NCBI GenBank assembly: GCA_023565505.1
Contig: JAIMBI010000028.1
Coordinates: forward strand, 1 to 41,717
Direction of reading: 5' to 3'
DNA: 41,717 nucleotides
From: Actinomycetes bacterium
GTDB taxonomy: Bacteria; Bacillota; Sulfobacillia; Sulfobacillales; JAIMBI01
In this document: positions 26,597 to 35,348 of the stretch, piece by piece
How the letters are laid out: each line of letters opens with the position of its first letter
How positions within the stretch are numbered: position 1 is the stretch's first letter
Program-made: the position numbers and the translations under genes
Notes under the pieces: model-generated
The model's input: only the letters and a program-made list of their open reading frames with translations
Database searches by the model: none
Told to the model about the DNA's origin: nothing

Positions 26597-26845
26597 ATGG
26601 CATCCCCTTCACCCCCATCCCACCCCGTAACCTGCGATGTCCGCGCCCTCGCCTGCCCGTTCGCGGTGCTGGAGGTCAAGCGGCAGGTAGCGGCGTTGCC
26701 GCCCGGGGCCGTCGTGGAGGTGCTCAGCGCCGACGCGTGGACGGCCCTGGACGTGGAGGTGTGGGCCCGCCGCGCCGGCCATGGCGTCGAACGGCCAAAC
26801 GCCACCACGGTCCTCCTGCTGGTTCGCCGCCCGGTCGTGCCGTGA
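26597..26845 (+). CDS. TusA/SirA-like sulfurtransferase-fold protein
   Basis: An 82-residue protein with the TusA fold signature DVRALACPFAVLEVKRQVA followed by PPGAVVEVLSADAWTALDVEVWARRAGHGV and a terminal strand VLLLVRRPV. The reactive cysteine is kept, but the CPxP motif reads CPFA. GGGAGG lies upstream of ATG 26597. It follows the methionine operon by 80 bases and converges on cysK with a 12-base gap. TusA-type proteins carry persulfide sulfur; a role in homocysteine or cysteine sulfur transfer is a guess from context. Confidence 0.78.
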   Translation: MASPSPPSHPVTCDVRALACPFAVLEVKRQVAALPPGAVVEVLSADAWTALDVEVWARRAGHGVERPNATTVLLLVRRPVVP

Positions 26846-26857
26846 GACCCGCTCCCC

Positions 26858-27787
26858 TCAGTCGTCCGCGTCGAAGAGGCCCGTGCTGAGGTACCGCTCG
26901 CCGGTGTCGGGCAGGACCACCACCAGCACCCGGCCGGGGACGTCCGGCCGCCGCGCGACGGCTTCTGCGGCCGCCACGGCCGCCCCGGACGAGATGCCGG
27001 CCAGAATGCCTTCTTCCCGCGCCAGACGCCGGGCGGCCGCACGGGCGGCGGGGCCGCTCACGGGGTAGATGGCGTCGACAACGGTGCGGTCGAACACGTC
27101 GGGCACGAATCCCGCCCCGATCCCCTGAATCGGATGAGAGCCGGCGGGCCGTCCGGACAAGACGGCCGACTCCTCGGGCTCCACGGCCACGACGTACACG
27201 GACGGCTTGCGCGCTTTGAGCACCTGCCCGACGCCGCTCACCGTGCCCCCCGTGCCCACGCCGGCGACCACGATGTCGACCGCGCCTTCGGTGTCCTCCC
27301 AGATCTCTTCCGCCGTTGTGCGCCGATGCACCGCCGGGTTGGCCGGATTGGCGAACTGCTGGGGCATGAAGGCCCCGGGAATGGACCGCACGAGTTCCTC
27401 GGCCTTGGCCACCGCGCCGGCCATCCGCTCGGACCCCGGCGTGAGCACGATCTCGGCCCCGTAGGCGCGGAGCAGCTGTTGCCGCTCCCGACTCATGCTG
27501 TCCGGCATGGTGAGGATGACCCGATAGCCCCGCACGGCGCCGACCATGGCCAGCGCGATGCCGGTGTTCCCGCTGGTCGGCTCGACGATGGTCGCCCCCG
27601 GACGGAGTCGTCCCTCCCGTTCGGCCGCCAGCACCATGGCCAACCCGATCCGGTCCTTGACGCTCCCGCCCGGGTTCAACCCTTCCAGTTTGCCCAGGAC
27701 CAGACGACCCGTCGTCTCGGATAGGCCCCGCAGCCGGACCAACGGCGTCCGACCGATGAGGGCCGTGATGTCGTCCGCGTAACGCAT
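26858..27787 (-). CDS. cysK: Cysteine synthase (O-acetylserine sulfhydrylase)
   Basis: A 309-residue PLP enzyme making cysteine from O-acetylserine and sulfide. Motifs: [14 protein letters not shown], the PLP lysine in [30 protein letters not shown], the phosphate loop in [14 protein letters not shown], and [15 protein letters not shown] near the end. ATG 27787 is preferred to an in-frame ATG at 27814 because GGGGAGG lies directly upstream. It converges on the TusA-like gene with no visible terminator between. A cystathionine beta-synthase role is less likely because no regulatory domain is present. Confidence 0.94.
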   Translation of the reverse strand: MRYADDITALIGRTPLVRLRGLSETTGRLVLGKLEGLNPGGSVKDRIGLAMVLAAEREGRLRPGATIVEPTSGNTGIALAMVGAVRGYRVILTMPDSMSRERQQLLRAYGAEIVLTPGSERMAGAVAKAEELVRSIPGAFMPQQFANPANPAVHRRTTAEEIWEDTEGAVDIVVAGVGTGGTVSGVGQVLKARKPSVYVVAVEPEESAVLSGRPAGSHPIQGIGAGFVPDVFDRTVVDAIYPVSGPAARAAARRLAREEGILAGISSGAAVAAAEAVARRPDVPGRVLVVVLPDTGERYLSTGLFDADD

Positions 27788-27837
27788 GATGCCTCCCCTC
27801 CTCCGGCCTTCCACGACAACCGGCCGGATGCGTTCAC

Positions 27838-27874
27838 GATATACCAGTTATCCGAGTGATTCGATAGGCTATCG
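27838..27874 (-). promoter_or_regulatory. cysK promoter with overlapping palindrome
   Basis: On the minus strand TGGTATATC gives an extended -10 (TATATC, 27843-27838) about 50 bases before the cysK start. A perfect 13-base palindrome CGATAG-G-CTATCG at 27862-27874 covers the place of the -35 box, so it is a candidate operator. The regulator is not known. Confidence 0.5.
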
Positions 27875-28427
27875 GGTCTGAAATGACCGGCCGTTCGGCG
27901 CGAGTCGGCGGTCCGCCACGCCCCGAGGCCCGCGGCGCCGGCAGGCCGCCGGCGCCGGAGACGGCCGACGAGCGCAGCTGGGCCGCGGTCGCGGGGCGTC
28001 CCCGCGTCGCCGGTTCCGGTTCGCGAACGACCGTGGGGGCCACGAGGGGGCTTGCGGCGTCGCGGGCCGTCGGCCGTCGGGAACGTGCAGGGACCCCGCG
28101 GCGCATGTGTCGCGCGGCGAAGATCCGCCGGACCGTCGCGCTCACGGCCGGGAGCCGGCGGCCCGCGACCCCGGACCCCGTCACGGCGGACGGGCATCCG
28201 CACGCTGTCGTCCGGGGGGCCGGCTCGGAGAGCCGGCCCCACGTCGGCACGGGCCCGGGCACCGTCCGACAGCCATGCCCGACGGTTTTGGCGGTTCGTG
28301 CCTTAGGCTCCCCCGGGCGGGCCATCTCCGCGCAGCCGCCCTGGAGCCGGCCGCGGTCCGGCCCGGACACGGGCGCCCTCCGCTCCAGGGATCCGGCTCC
28401 TTCGGTCGCCGCCCCGGCGCGCCTCCC
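27875..28427. other. Gene-free spacer between cysK and the MCP gene
   Basis: About 550 bases of GC-rich sequence. Open frames on both strands are Arg/Pro/Gly/Ala-rich without domains or ribosome sites, and I see no RNA motif. It separates the cysK promoter from the 3' end of the MCP gene. Confidence 0.55.
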
Positions 28428-30638
28428 CTACCTGCGGTCTCGCGCCAGGAGCGCAGTCACCGGCCCGCCCCCGATGAGGGCCCCGAGGTACAGACCGTGG
28501 GCATAAACCGGCACCGCGACGTCGAGCATGAGATCCCCGGTCACGCGACGGTACGCCAGGATGTCGAACGGCTCGGTGCCCGGCGGCCACATCCCGGCCT
28601 CGATCTCCCGCCGGGTCAAGGTCGGCCGGTCCAGCCGGGCGTCCGCGAGGCCGGTGTGACGGAGGAGGCTCATCAGGGCCGGCTGGTCATGGAGCCGCCG
28701 CTTCACCAGATTCGCGGCGTCCACCGCCGGGTCCCCGGTGAGGTCGCCGGCGAACGCGCGCGGCTCCGCGACGACGAACCCGTTCAAATCGGCGAACGCC
28801 ACCCGCGACACCCCGGTGAACAGTCCTCGGGCCTCCTCCGTGGCCTGCTCCATCCATCGCGCCAGGGTGGTATCGACGGTCCGGTCCCACGTTGTCCGGT
28901 AGCGCGGCGGGTCGAATACCGTGACCGGTCCCGGGTCGAAGAGATGGCGGAGCTCGTCGGGCGTGACCGCGACGTATTCGAAGGTGAGCTGCGCCGGGTC
29001 TACCTCCGACTCCAGCAGCGCCTGGATCTGCCGGCTCCAGCGCCGCAAGAGCCCCAGCATGGCGTCCGTGAACGCCGTGCGGGTGGGCACCGGGACCGCG
29101 AGCCGCCAGGTGGCCACCACGTTAGTGAGGCTGTGGATGGTGTCGGTCATGGCGGCGACGGTCCCGAGACTGATGCCCATCTCGAGTCCGATGGACCGCA
29201 GGCGGTCCGGCACCGCGGCCGCGGCGGCCAGGTTGCGGCGGGCCGTGTCCGCCAACCGCCCCGCGGTGGTGTCCAGCCCCTGGATGGTGGCGGTCATCTG
29301 CTCCACCGACGCCGCGTACTCCTCGGCGGCGGCAGCCACGTTGGCGATGCGCTGGGCGACGGCCTGCTCCTCGCGGGCCGCCTCCCCCACGGCCCCCTGG
29401 ACGTCGCGAAACACCGTCCGGAGGGCCTCGAGTACCCCGGGGATCTCCTTGACCGTCCGCTGCACCTCGGTCAGCCGGGCTTCCGCGTCGCGGGCCGCCT
29501 CGGCCGTCGCGGCGGCCCGCCCGGCCATCTCTTCGATGGCGAGGCGGATGGCGTCCAGCGTCTCCTTCGTCTGTTCCGCCGCCGCGAGCGTCTGTTGGGC
29601 CAGGGCCTTGACCGACTCGGCCACCACCGCGAACCCGCGGCCGGCCTCGCCCGCCCGGGCCGCCTCGATGGCGGCGTTCAAAGCCAACAGGTTGGTCTGC
29701 TCGGCGATCTCCTGGATGGTCGCGACCACCGGGGTCAGCGCCTGGACCCGGCCCGCCAGTGCCTGGCTGTCCCGGTTGACCCGGCCGATGGCCGCGGGCA
29801 ACTCCCCGAGCCGCGCTAGGCTGGCTTCCACCGCGGCGACGGCTTCGGCAATCCGACCCTGGACCCTGTCGGCCACGGTGCGACCGGCCTCCTCGGCGGA
29901 CGACACCCGAGCCATCGCGGCCGCGAGGGAACCGACGGCCTGATGGGCCTCCTGCGCATCCTTGGCCTGCCCGTCGGCCACCTTCGCGATCTGGTCCGCC
30001 GCCTGCGCCAGCTCCGCGACCGCCTGCGCCACCTGGGCCAGCCCCCGACTGTCGTCCTGGATGGCCTCCCGCAGCCGGTCCATCAACGTGCCGATGTCGG
30101 CCACGGTCTGTTCCACCCGCCGCACGCTGTCCACCGCCGCCTCACTCTGCCGGGTGAGCGCCGATCCGATGAAAAACACCCGGTAGAGCAGCAGGCGCAG
30201 GCGCCGAATCAACTGGGTTCCCGCCTCGAACAGCGCGTGCACCTCGTCGCGGCTGGCCGGCTCGGGATGAACACCCTCCACGTCGCCCTCCACCACCTGT
30301 CGAATGGAGGCGATCTCTTTGACGATCCCGCCCGTCACGTAACGCTGGTTGGCCGCCAGGGCCACCGCGCCGCTGGCTTCGGCGAAAATGCCCAGCAGCA
30401 CGAGGGGGACGGCGACGTGGGCCGTCGCCCGCGGCCCCAGGGAGACGGTCGCCAGCACCGCGGCGGCGACCAGCACGGCGATCATGACCATGGCGCCGCC
30501 CAGCTGCCACGCGAACTTCTTCGGCAGGGGCCACCCCAGATACCATCGCCACAGTCGGGGCAGCAGGCCGAGGCGCGTGGCCGGGGAGGCTCCGACAGGC
30601 CCCCCGGCGGCAGCGCCCTCCCATTCCGAACGAACCAT
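28428..30638 (-). CDS. Methyl-accepting chemotaxis protein with C-terminal sensory-like domain
   Basis: A 736-residue membrane receptor. Two hydrophobic helices (~44-67 and ~73-95) are joined by only a few residues, so there is no periplasmic sensor. A HAMP-like segment ([18 protein letters not shown]) follows. The coiled-coil signalling part peaks at [20 protein letters not shown] ... [18 protein letters not shown] near 310-350. After about residue 500 comes a globular cytoplasmic domain ending [20 protein letters not shown] and YLGALIGGG, which resembles the C-terminal Cache/PAS-like domain of some cytosolic receptors. ATG 30638 has GGGAGG upstream. No che genes are nearby; a fliG remnant lies 6 kb away. 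Confidence 0.93.
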   Translation of the reverse strand: MVRSEWEGAAAGGPVGASPATRLGLLPRLWRWYLGWPLPKKFAWQLGGAMVMIAVLVAAAVLATVSLGPRATAHVAVPLVLLGIFAEASGAVALAANQRYVTGGIVKEIASIRQVVEGDVEGVHPEPASRDEVHALFEAGTQLIRRLRLLLYRVFFIGSALTRQSEAAVDSVRRVEQTVADIGTLMDRLREAIQDDSRGLAQVAQAVAELAQAADQIAKVADGQAKDAQEAHQAVGSLAAAMARVSSAEEAGRTVADRVQGRIAEAVAAVEASLARLGELPAAIGRVNRDSQALAGRVQALTPVVATIQEIAEQTNLLALNAAIEAARAGEAGRGFAVVAESVKALAQQTLAAAEQTKETLDAIRLAIEEMAGRAAATAEAARDAEARLTEVQRTVKEIPGVLEALRTVFRDVQGAVGEAAREEQAVAQRIANVAAAAEEYAASVEQMTATIQGLDTTAGRLADTARRNLAAAAAVPDRLRSIGLEMGISLGTVAAMTDTIHSLTNVVATWRLAVPVPTRTAFTDAMLGLLRRWSRQIQALLESEVDPAQLTFEYVAVTPDELRHLFDPGPVTVFDPPRYRTTWDRTVDTTLARWMEQATEEARGLFTGVSRVAFADLNGFVVAEPRAFAGDLTGDPAVDAANLVKRRLHDQPALMSLLRHTGLADARLDRPTLTRREIEAGMWPPGTEPFDILAYRRVTGDLMLDVAVPVYAHGLYLGALIGGGPVTALLARDRR

Positions 30639-30716
30639 GATAAGCGCCTCCCGATCCGTATGTGCGAGCCCTTCCGGGAGAGCCGGGAGCGGCGGGCTCG
30701 CTCGGACCGGGTGAGC

Positions 30717-30745
30717 AATTCGGCGACCCGAGAGGTATCCCTTTA
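30717..30745 (-). promoter_or_regulatory. Candidate promoter of the MCP gene, sigma-D/sigma-28-like
   Basis: On the minus strand TAAA (30745-30742) and GCCGAATT (30724-30717) resemble the flagellar sigma-D boxes, 79 bases before the MCP start. The spacer is 17 bases, two longer than usual. An overlapping sigma-A type pair, TTGGCG-N17-TACCTC, is an alternative. Confidence 0.35.
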
Positions 30746-31154
30746 CCGGACCGTCGCCAACTTCCCATCGACCGCAGTGCCTTTCCCCGCGTCCCGCGCT
30801 GGCACCGCGGAATCGGTATCGAGGTCGGGTTGCGGCGCTGCCGCGCCGGCGGGCTATTCCGCGGCATGGGGAGACGTGACGGCGATCCCCGTCCGAGGTC
30901 GGCTTTCCCCGCCTGGCGAAGGCCCTTCGCCGGCCCCGCAATCGTCGCGGTCGTCACGGGTCTCGCACAACCGCAACGCTTCGCGGGAATACCGACGTCG
31001 TCCGACGCTTGACCATCGTCCAGAAATGGGGAGCGAGCCGCCTCTCAACCCGGCCGAAGCCGGGCCCGTCGGGGTGCATGGACGGCCGACGCCGCGACGA
31101 GACCATGATCCCCCTCCCGTTCGGCGCCGTCGCGACCGCGTCCGAACCGTATCC
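30746..31154. other. Spacer between the MCP promoter and the membrane-protein gene
   Basis: About 400 bases without a supported gene. Long plus-strand frames across it continue antisense into the next gene and have no domain content. I see no clear terminator for the minus-strand gene ending at 31,155. Confidence 0.5.
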
Positions 31155-32495
31155 TCACGGTCGCCGCCCGCGAGGCTCGACGGACCCGGGTGTCGGAGGC
31201 ACCACCGTTCCATCCGCCAGCACACGGGTCAAACCAGACGCACTGTCGGGGGTCCGTCGCCGGCGGGCGAGGATCACCCCGACGGCCAGGGCGAGGCGGA
31301 GCACGGCCAGGCCCAGCAACCCCAGCCCCGCGACGGTCAGGGCCGTCGACCCGCCCGTCAAGCCAGCCACGCCCATCCCTAAACCGGCCACGTACGGCCC
31401 GAGGACCTGCCATCCCCAGGACTCGGGGAACAGGTCTTTCATCAGTGGGACTTTACCTCGCCCCATGTTTCCGGAGAACGCGTGGAGCCACACCAGGAAG
31501 GGGATGATTTTCTGGAGGTACCCGACGATGGAGGCTCCCATCCACCCGAAGAAGAACAGCATGAACACCACCGGCCAGAGGTGCGGGCGGAGGGTGGCCC
31601 CGGCCGCCGCGATCCACAGAGTCAGGAGGGCCGTCGGACCCGTCAACGCGAGCAGGATGGCCGGCTCCACGTGCCGTCGGCGACGTGTCGCCAGGAAACC
31701 GGCCACGTCGACGAGATACGCGACGGTCCCCAGGGCGGCCAGGCCGGCGGCCGGGATGGTGGCTGCCGGCGTCCACCACAAGCCGACAGCCGCGGCCGGC
31801 ACCGCCCCCGAAAATCCGCCGAACGCCCACCAACCGGCCTTGGGTTCGGCGTGAGCAAGCGTGAACATCGGCAGCAACTTGTAGGAGACCCCCACCAGCG
31901 TGAGGGTGAACCAGCCCCCGAGGCCGAGCGCCATGTGGACGCCGAGTGCAGTCACGGGCGAAAACCAGGGATGGACGAAATTGAAGGCCAACAACCACCC
32001 GAACCCCACGACGGCCGCCAGGCACGCGAGCGACGCGACCAGGAAATACCCGGAGAGACTCCACAAGCGGGCGCCACGGAGCGTCTTGGCCATGTTGACG
32101 AGAAACAGGCTGACGCCGACCACCACGAAGGATCCGCCCATCACCATGAGGACGGGCTCCCATCGGGCCATCCCGGCGATGAGCAACCCGACGCCGCTCA
32201 CGTAGATCCCATAATGCCAAAACCCGAGCCGAACACTCGCCAGCCGACTGTCCAGGACGACCGGCACCAACTGGTACATCGCGCCCATCATAACCATGCT
32301 GACGAATCCCAACGTCAGGAAGTGGGTGGTGGACAGCAGAGCCGGGCCGGCGACACGGAAGGCCAGGAGGTCGACCGGATGGCTCACCAGGTCCAACAGG
32401 GCCCCCACCAAGCCCGCCAATCCGGTAAGGAAAAACGTCAGGGGCAGACGAAGCGGGGGGGCATTCTGGACCTTGGCGACACCCGGAACACTCAT
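31155..32495 (-). CDS. Polytopic membrane protein, NnrS / heme-copper oxidase subunit I-like
   Basis: A 446-residue protein with about twelve hydrophobic helices. Segments such as LLSTTHFLTLGFVSMVMMGA, MYQLVPVVL, GVHMALGLGGWFTL with VSYKLLPMF, and IIPFLVWLHAFSG carry conserved-looking histidines in helices, recalling the heme histidines of cbb3-type subunit I and the NnrS family. It lacks the full ligand set of a true oxidase, so it is not a terminal oxidase on this evidence. The last 40 residues are basic and hydrophilic. ATG 32495 has GGGAGG upstream. A CRP/FNR-type promoter about 160 bases upstream and nearby hemerythrin and DUF2249 genes suggest a role in NO or low-oxygen physiology. Confidence 0.65.
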   Translation of the reverse strand: MSVPGVAKVQNAPPLRLPLTFFLTGLAGLVGALLDLVSHPVDLLAFRVAGPALLSTTHFLTLGFVSMVMMGAMYQLVPVVLDSRLASVRLGFWHYGIYVSGVGLLIAGMARWEPVLMVMGGSFVVVGVSLFLVNMAKTLRGARLWSLSGYFLVASLACLAAVVGFGWLLAFNFVHPWFSPVTALGVHMALGLGGWFTLTLVGVSYKLLPMFTLAHAEPKAGWWAFGGFSGAVPAAAVGLWWTPAATIPAAGLAALGTVAYLVDVAGFLATRRRRHVEPAILLALTGPTALLTLWIAAAGATLRPHLWPVVFMLFFFGWMGASIVGYLQKIIPFLVWLHAFSGNMGRGKVPLMKDLFPESWGWQVLGPYVAGLGMGVAGLTGGSTALTVAGLGLLGLAVLRLALAVGVILARRRRTPDSASGLTRVLADGTVVPPTPGSVEPRGRRP

Positions 32496-32665
32496 GCGCA
32501 ACCCTCCCTGGGCGACCCGACGATGATTGAGGACCTCGCACCTGCCGGCGCGCAGCCGAACCGCGGTGCCTACGGCCTCCGGCGAGCCCGCGTCCCCGTG
32601 CCGGTCTCCGACCTCCGCAGCAGGCGGCGCCGCAACCGAACGCCGGGTCCGGCAGCCTCTACCGG

Positions 32666-32707
32666 TATGTAGGACGGCGGCGGACGACAGTCGGTGATCC
32701 GGATCAC
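32666..32707 (-). promoter_or_regulatory. CRP/FNR-type site and promoter of the NnrS-like gene
   Basis: A perfect 14-base palindrome GTGATCCGGATCAC at 32694-32707 fits the FNR/DNR consensus TTGAT-N4-ATCAA with only the outer bases changed. On the minus strand a -10 like TACATA lies at 32671-32666. With a start at 32,659 the palindrome centre falls at -41.5, the textbook class II activator position. Confidence 0.6.
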
Positions 32708-33199
32708 GAAAGGCCCGTAATCGCCCTCGGCATTCCCCGCGGCCGTCGCCTCGGGCCGCGCCGGGCGGATGCCCGCACCGGGTCAGTGGCCCGGGACGGC
32801 ACCCTGAGTCATTCCCGCCTTGTCGCTTGCGCGAACGAAACGATGCAAAAACAACGAAGGCGCTCGACCGCGAACGGAACGGATGTGCCCACGCCGGGCC
32901 GTCGCCGAGGTCCCCGGCGCCGCTCCGGGCGTCCGTCCATCGGGCGGATGACCGTCGGGCATGGCGACTGTCCATCCGTCCTGCCGGTACGGCGGACCAC
33001 CCGGTCCACGAGCCCCTATCCTGGTCGGTGGGCCCGAAGCCGCATCCCGAAGGAGGTGACGGAACCGTTAGGGGGTTGGCCGCCGGGTTGTCGTCGGGCA
33101 CTGCCGGTCAACGAGGGCGCGACACCCGTCGCGGGAGTGGAAGGAACACTCGTGGGACCGGCTGCGATGGTTGCCGGGCATACGGCGCAGGCACGTCGC
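32708..33199. other. Gene-free spacer
   Basis: About 490 bases. Frames on both strands are unrecognised and lack ribosome sites. It contains the AGGAGGTGA string at 33050-33058, but the plus-strand frame after it has no start at suitable spacing and no recognisable product. Confidence 0.45.
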
Positions 33200-33370
33200 C
33201 TACGGGGTCTTGACGAAGCGCAGATAGAACGCCACGAAAACCAAGACGATGCCGACGTTGACAAGGAGCCGTTCCCAGACGTGATGTCGGAAGAACAGGA
33301 CATCCACGGTCACGACAACAGCTATCAACGCCGCCACGTAAGGCACGACCGCTTTGGTCACATCCCTCAC
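33200..33370 (-). CDS. Small conserved-looking membrane protein, 56 residues
   Basis: Reads from GTG 33370 to TAG 33200. It is two hydrophobic helices (AVVPYVAALIAVVVTVDVLF and LLVNVGIVLVFVAFYL) linked by the basic-aromatic turn FRHHVWERL, ending RFVKTP. The FRHHxWERLxVNxGIVLVFxAFYLRF pattern is familiar from small membrane proteins of Firmicutes, function unknown to me. A -10 box ends 8 bases before the GTG, so the message is likely leaderless. A second GTG three codons later is an alternative start. It lies among NO/oxygen-type genes. Confidence 0.7.
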   Translation of the reverse strand: MRDVTKAVVPYVAALIAVVVTVDVLFFRHHVWERLLVNVGIVLVFVAFYLRFVKTP

Positions 33371-33377
33371 CGTGGGG

Positions 33378-33386
33378 AGTGTAGCA
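33378..33386 (-). promoter_or_regulatory. Extended -10 promoter giving a leaderless mRNA
   Basis: On the minus strand TGCTACACT (TACACT at 33383-33378) would start transcription at about 33,371, one base before the GTG of the small membrane protein. TACACT is also the -10 of the suf promoter, so it is a plausible box in this genome. Confidence 0.5.
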
Positions 33387-33762
33387 CAGCGCCCCCCTGC
33401 CCATGACCCTGCCGGCCGGCGTTCATCGGGGCGCGCCGTGGGGACGACGGGCGCTTAGCGGCGCCCCCGGCGGGCTCGTCGTCTCGGAGCCGGGGCCGCC
33501 CCTGGGGCCGTGATGTGCCATCCCGGCCGGCGGCGTCAGCCCGCCCGGCCCCCGCTCGCGCGGGCCGAAGAGAATCCCGGGGGCCCGCCGCGCCACGTTC
33601 CTCGCGTGCACCCCGGCTTCAGACAGGCGCCCGGGGGTTGAATCCGGGCATTGCCGGGGACCACGCGGAACGGTACCCCCGCCGCGCCACCGTCTCCCAG
33701 ACACCGCGGCCGGCGACGTGGGCACGGGATCCGCGTCCCGGCCGGAGCCGGCCCCTCCCCGC
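33387..33762. other. Gene-free spacer
   Basis: About 375 bases of extremely GC-rich sequence. A tRNA T-arm-like string near 33,640-33,664 was examined and rejected. No gene or clear regulatory element is supported. Confidence 0.45.
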
Positions 33763-34248
33763 CTACAGCTGCGTCGGTCGCCGGGCGGTCTTGCCCTCCG
33801 CCCGCGTCGCGCCGATGTGGGCGACGGCGGCCTCTTCGCGGGCCTGATGGCGCCGCAGTCGGCGCACGGCCGTCCGCCAAAGGCGATGGCCTTCCGGGGT
33901 CAGCGTTCCGTAAGCCGCCCAATCCGCCCGGGCTTGTTCCACCAACGCCTGCAGGGCGCGATGCTCGGCGCGCAGCGTGGCCCAGTCGCATTCGGGCGCC
34001 TGGACCTCCCAGTCGGGGTAGACTGTCGCCTCTTCGTCGGCGGCATGGACCACAATGCGGTCCTGCCACAACGCCCCGAGGGCCGCGACCACCGGCGGCA
34101 AGGCGTGCGGCGGCATGCGAGGCAGCCACTCCGTGAGCACCGTTGCTTCCTCGAGGAGCGCGTGGTGGATCAAACGGTGGTCGGACAGGCGTACGAGTCC
34201 CGTGCCACGATGTATCGCCTTCCCCGTGCGCCGCCCAGCCGCCGGCAT
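33763..34248 (-). CDS. Hemerythrin-like (HHE) protein, start uncertain
   Basis: A four-helix protein of about 161 residues. Candidate iron-binding positions are LSDHRLIHHALLEEA, IVVHAADEEATVYPDW, LRAEHRALQALVEQAR and RLRRHQAREEAAVAHIG, spaced as in HHE domains. Such proteins bind a di-iron centre and sense or store O2 or NO. ATG 34248 is the nearest in-frame ATG, but no ribosome site is visible and its first ~20 residues look non-conserved; a non-ATG start nearer LSDHR is possible. Upstream extension to 34,452 is low complexity and was not accepted. Confidence 0.68.
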   Translation of the reverse strand: MPAAGRRTGKAIHRGTGLVRLSDHRLIHHALLEEATVLTEWLPRMPPHALPPVVAALGALWQDRIVVHAADEEATVYPDWEVQAPECDWATLRAEHRALQALVEQARADWAAYGTLTPEGHRLWRTAVRRLRRHQAREEAAVAHIGATRAEGKTARRPTQL

Positions 34249-34765
34249 TCGGCCGCCGTCCGACGCGCGTCGGATTGCCGGCCGTCCCCCCGCCCCCGTC
34301 GGCTTCGGGGCGCTTGCCCCCGGTTCGGTACCCGGCCGGTTAAGCGGGCGCGTTGGGCAATGGGGGCATCCATGATGGCAGTCAAGGAGAGTGGCCCCCG
34401 GCGTCTTGCGGGGCATCGGGCCCCTCGACCCGCGCGCTGCCGGGAAGCCCATGGGGCCGCGCCGGTGCGTCGACCGGTCGTCCCCTCGTTCCGGTCGGGC
34501 CCGCCGTCGGAACCGAGCCCACCCCCTGCCAGCCGGTTGGACCGGAGAAGCGGGCGGACCGCGCCGCCGTAGACGCCCTCGAAGGACGCCGAAAGACGCC
34601 GACGTTCGAAGCGAAGGCCGTGCCCGGCTGCCTCGGAACCGTTCGCGGAGCCGCCTCCGGTTTCCCCAAGCCTTTCCGGGACGGGGCCGGAGTCTTTGGC
34701 GAGCCGCCGTCGTGGCGGACGCCCGGCGGCTCGCTCCCCGCGGCAGGACCCCGGCGCGACGTTCG
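34249..34765. other. Gene-free spacer
   Basis: About 515 bases between the hemerythrin-like and DUF2249 genes. Open frames lack domains. One imperfect FNR-like site lies at 34372-34385. Confidence 0.45.
34372..34385 (-). promoter_or_regulatory. Weak CRP/FNR-like site upstream of the hemerythrin-like gene
   Basis: On the minus strand TTGACTGCCATCAT matches TTGAT-N4-ATCAA at 8 of 10 fixed bases. No good -10 lies at the class II spacing; CTTAAC at 34344-34339 is the closest and puts the centre near -46.5. It may be chance. Confidence 0.3.
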
Positions 34766-35017
34766 TTAGGCTTTGCGAGTCACATGGATGGCGAAGCGTT
34801 CCGGCCCCCGTTCAACGTACTCGATGGCGAAGACTCCCGGCTGCTCCGATTCCAACTGGTAGATCAAGGGCTTCGGATCGTGGTCGTTGACCAACAACGC
34901 CGTGTGGCCGGCGGGTAGCGCCTCGAACACCGCGAAGATCGTTTCGTGACGCACGCGCGGCGGGATCACCGGTGCATGGATCACCACCGCCGGCACCGTC
35001 GACGGACTGTCGCCCAT
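34766..35017 (-). CDS. DUF2249 domain protein
   Basis: An 83-residue single-domain protein. It shows the family pattern: hydrophobic start VVIHAPVIPPRVRHETIFAV, the loop ALLVNDHDPKPLIYQLESEQ, and the end FAIEYVERGPERFAIHVTR. DUF2249 is a small SirA/TusA-like fold often next to or fused with hemerythrin domains and often under FNR/NO-type control; biochemical role unknown. AAGGAG lies about 12 bases before ATG 35017. A CRP/FNR-type site is 100 bases upstream, and hemerythrin-like genes lie on both sides. Confidence 0.88.
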   Translation of the reverse strand: MGDSPSTVPAVVIHAPVIPPRVRHETIFAVFEALPAGHTALLVNDHDPKPLIYQLESEQPGVFAIEYVERGPERFAIHVTRKA

Positions 35018-35084
35018 GGTATCTCTCTGCTCCTTCCCGGGACCCGCTCGCTGATGCGGCGCGGGATGCCTGAATTCGCCTCGT

Positions 35085-35127
35085 AGTGTCGCCGCAAGCG
35101 AGAGCTCAAACGGTGACGCGGGTCACA
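35085..35127 (-). promoter_or_regulatory. CRP/FNR-type site and promoter of the DUF2249 gene
   Basis: GGTGA-CGCGGG-TCACA at 35112-35127 matches the CRP consensus at 9 of 10 positions; the inner 14 bases read GTGAC-GCGG-GTCAC. On the minus strand GACACT at 35090-35085 could be the -10, placing the site centre at -41.5 from a start at 35,078. It could also serve the divergent hemerythrin gene, but the plus-strand -10 is poorer. Confidence 0.55.
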
Positions 35128-35348
35128 TTCGCGCAGGATCCGACCCCCGGCGATTGTGCGCCGGATCACCGAAGGCCCGGCCGGCGCCGGGAGAATCTGG
35201 AGTCGATGCGCCGGAGTTGGACGCGCCGCCCGTCGACGCGGGACCATCCCGGCCCCGAGCACGGTCCGCGGGACCGAAGCCGTCCCGAGGCCCAGCCCGG
35301 GTTCGGGCCCGACCGACGGACCCTCGATGTCAAGGAGGACGAACACCC

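Noticed and set aside
27883..28506. Plus-strand frame in the cysK-MCP spacer
   Set aside because: Low-complexity high-GC frame without motifs or ribosome site.
31009..31854. Plus-strand 281-codon frame opposite the membrane protein gene
   Set aside because: Arg/Pro/Ala-rich composition, no ribosome site, antisense to a protein with twelve clean membrane helices.
31155..32495. True terminal oxidase subunit I
   Set aside because: The full set of heme and copper histidines is not visible and no partner subunits are nearby.
33050..33058. AGGAGGTGA as the ribosome site of a plus-strand gene
   Set aside because: No start codon at suitable spacing leads to a recognisable protein; on balance a chance match.
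33631..33664. tRNA-like string GGTTGAATCC with a following CCA
   Set aside because: The loop lacks the TTCRA pattern at the right size, and no anticodon or D arm or pairing acceptor stem is found upstream.
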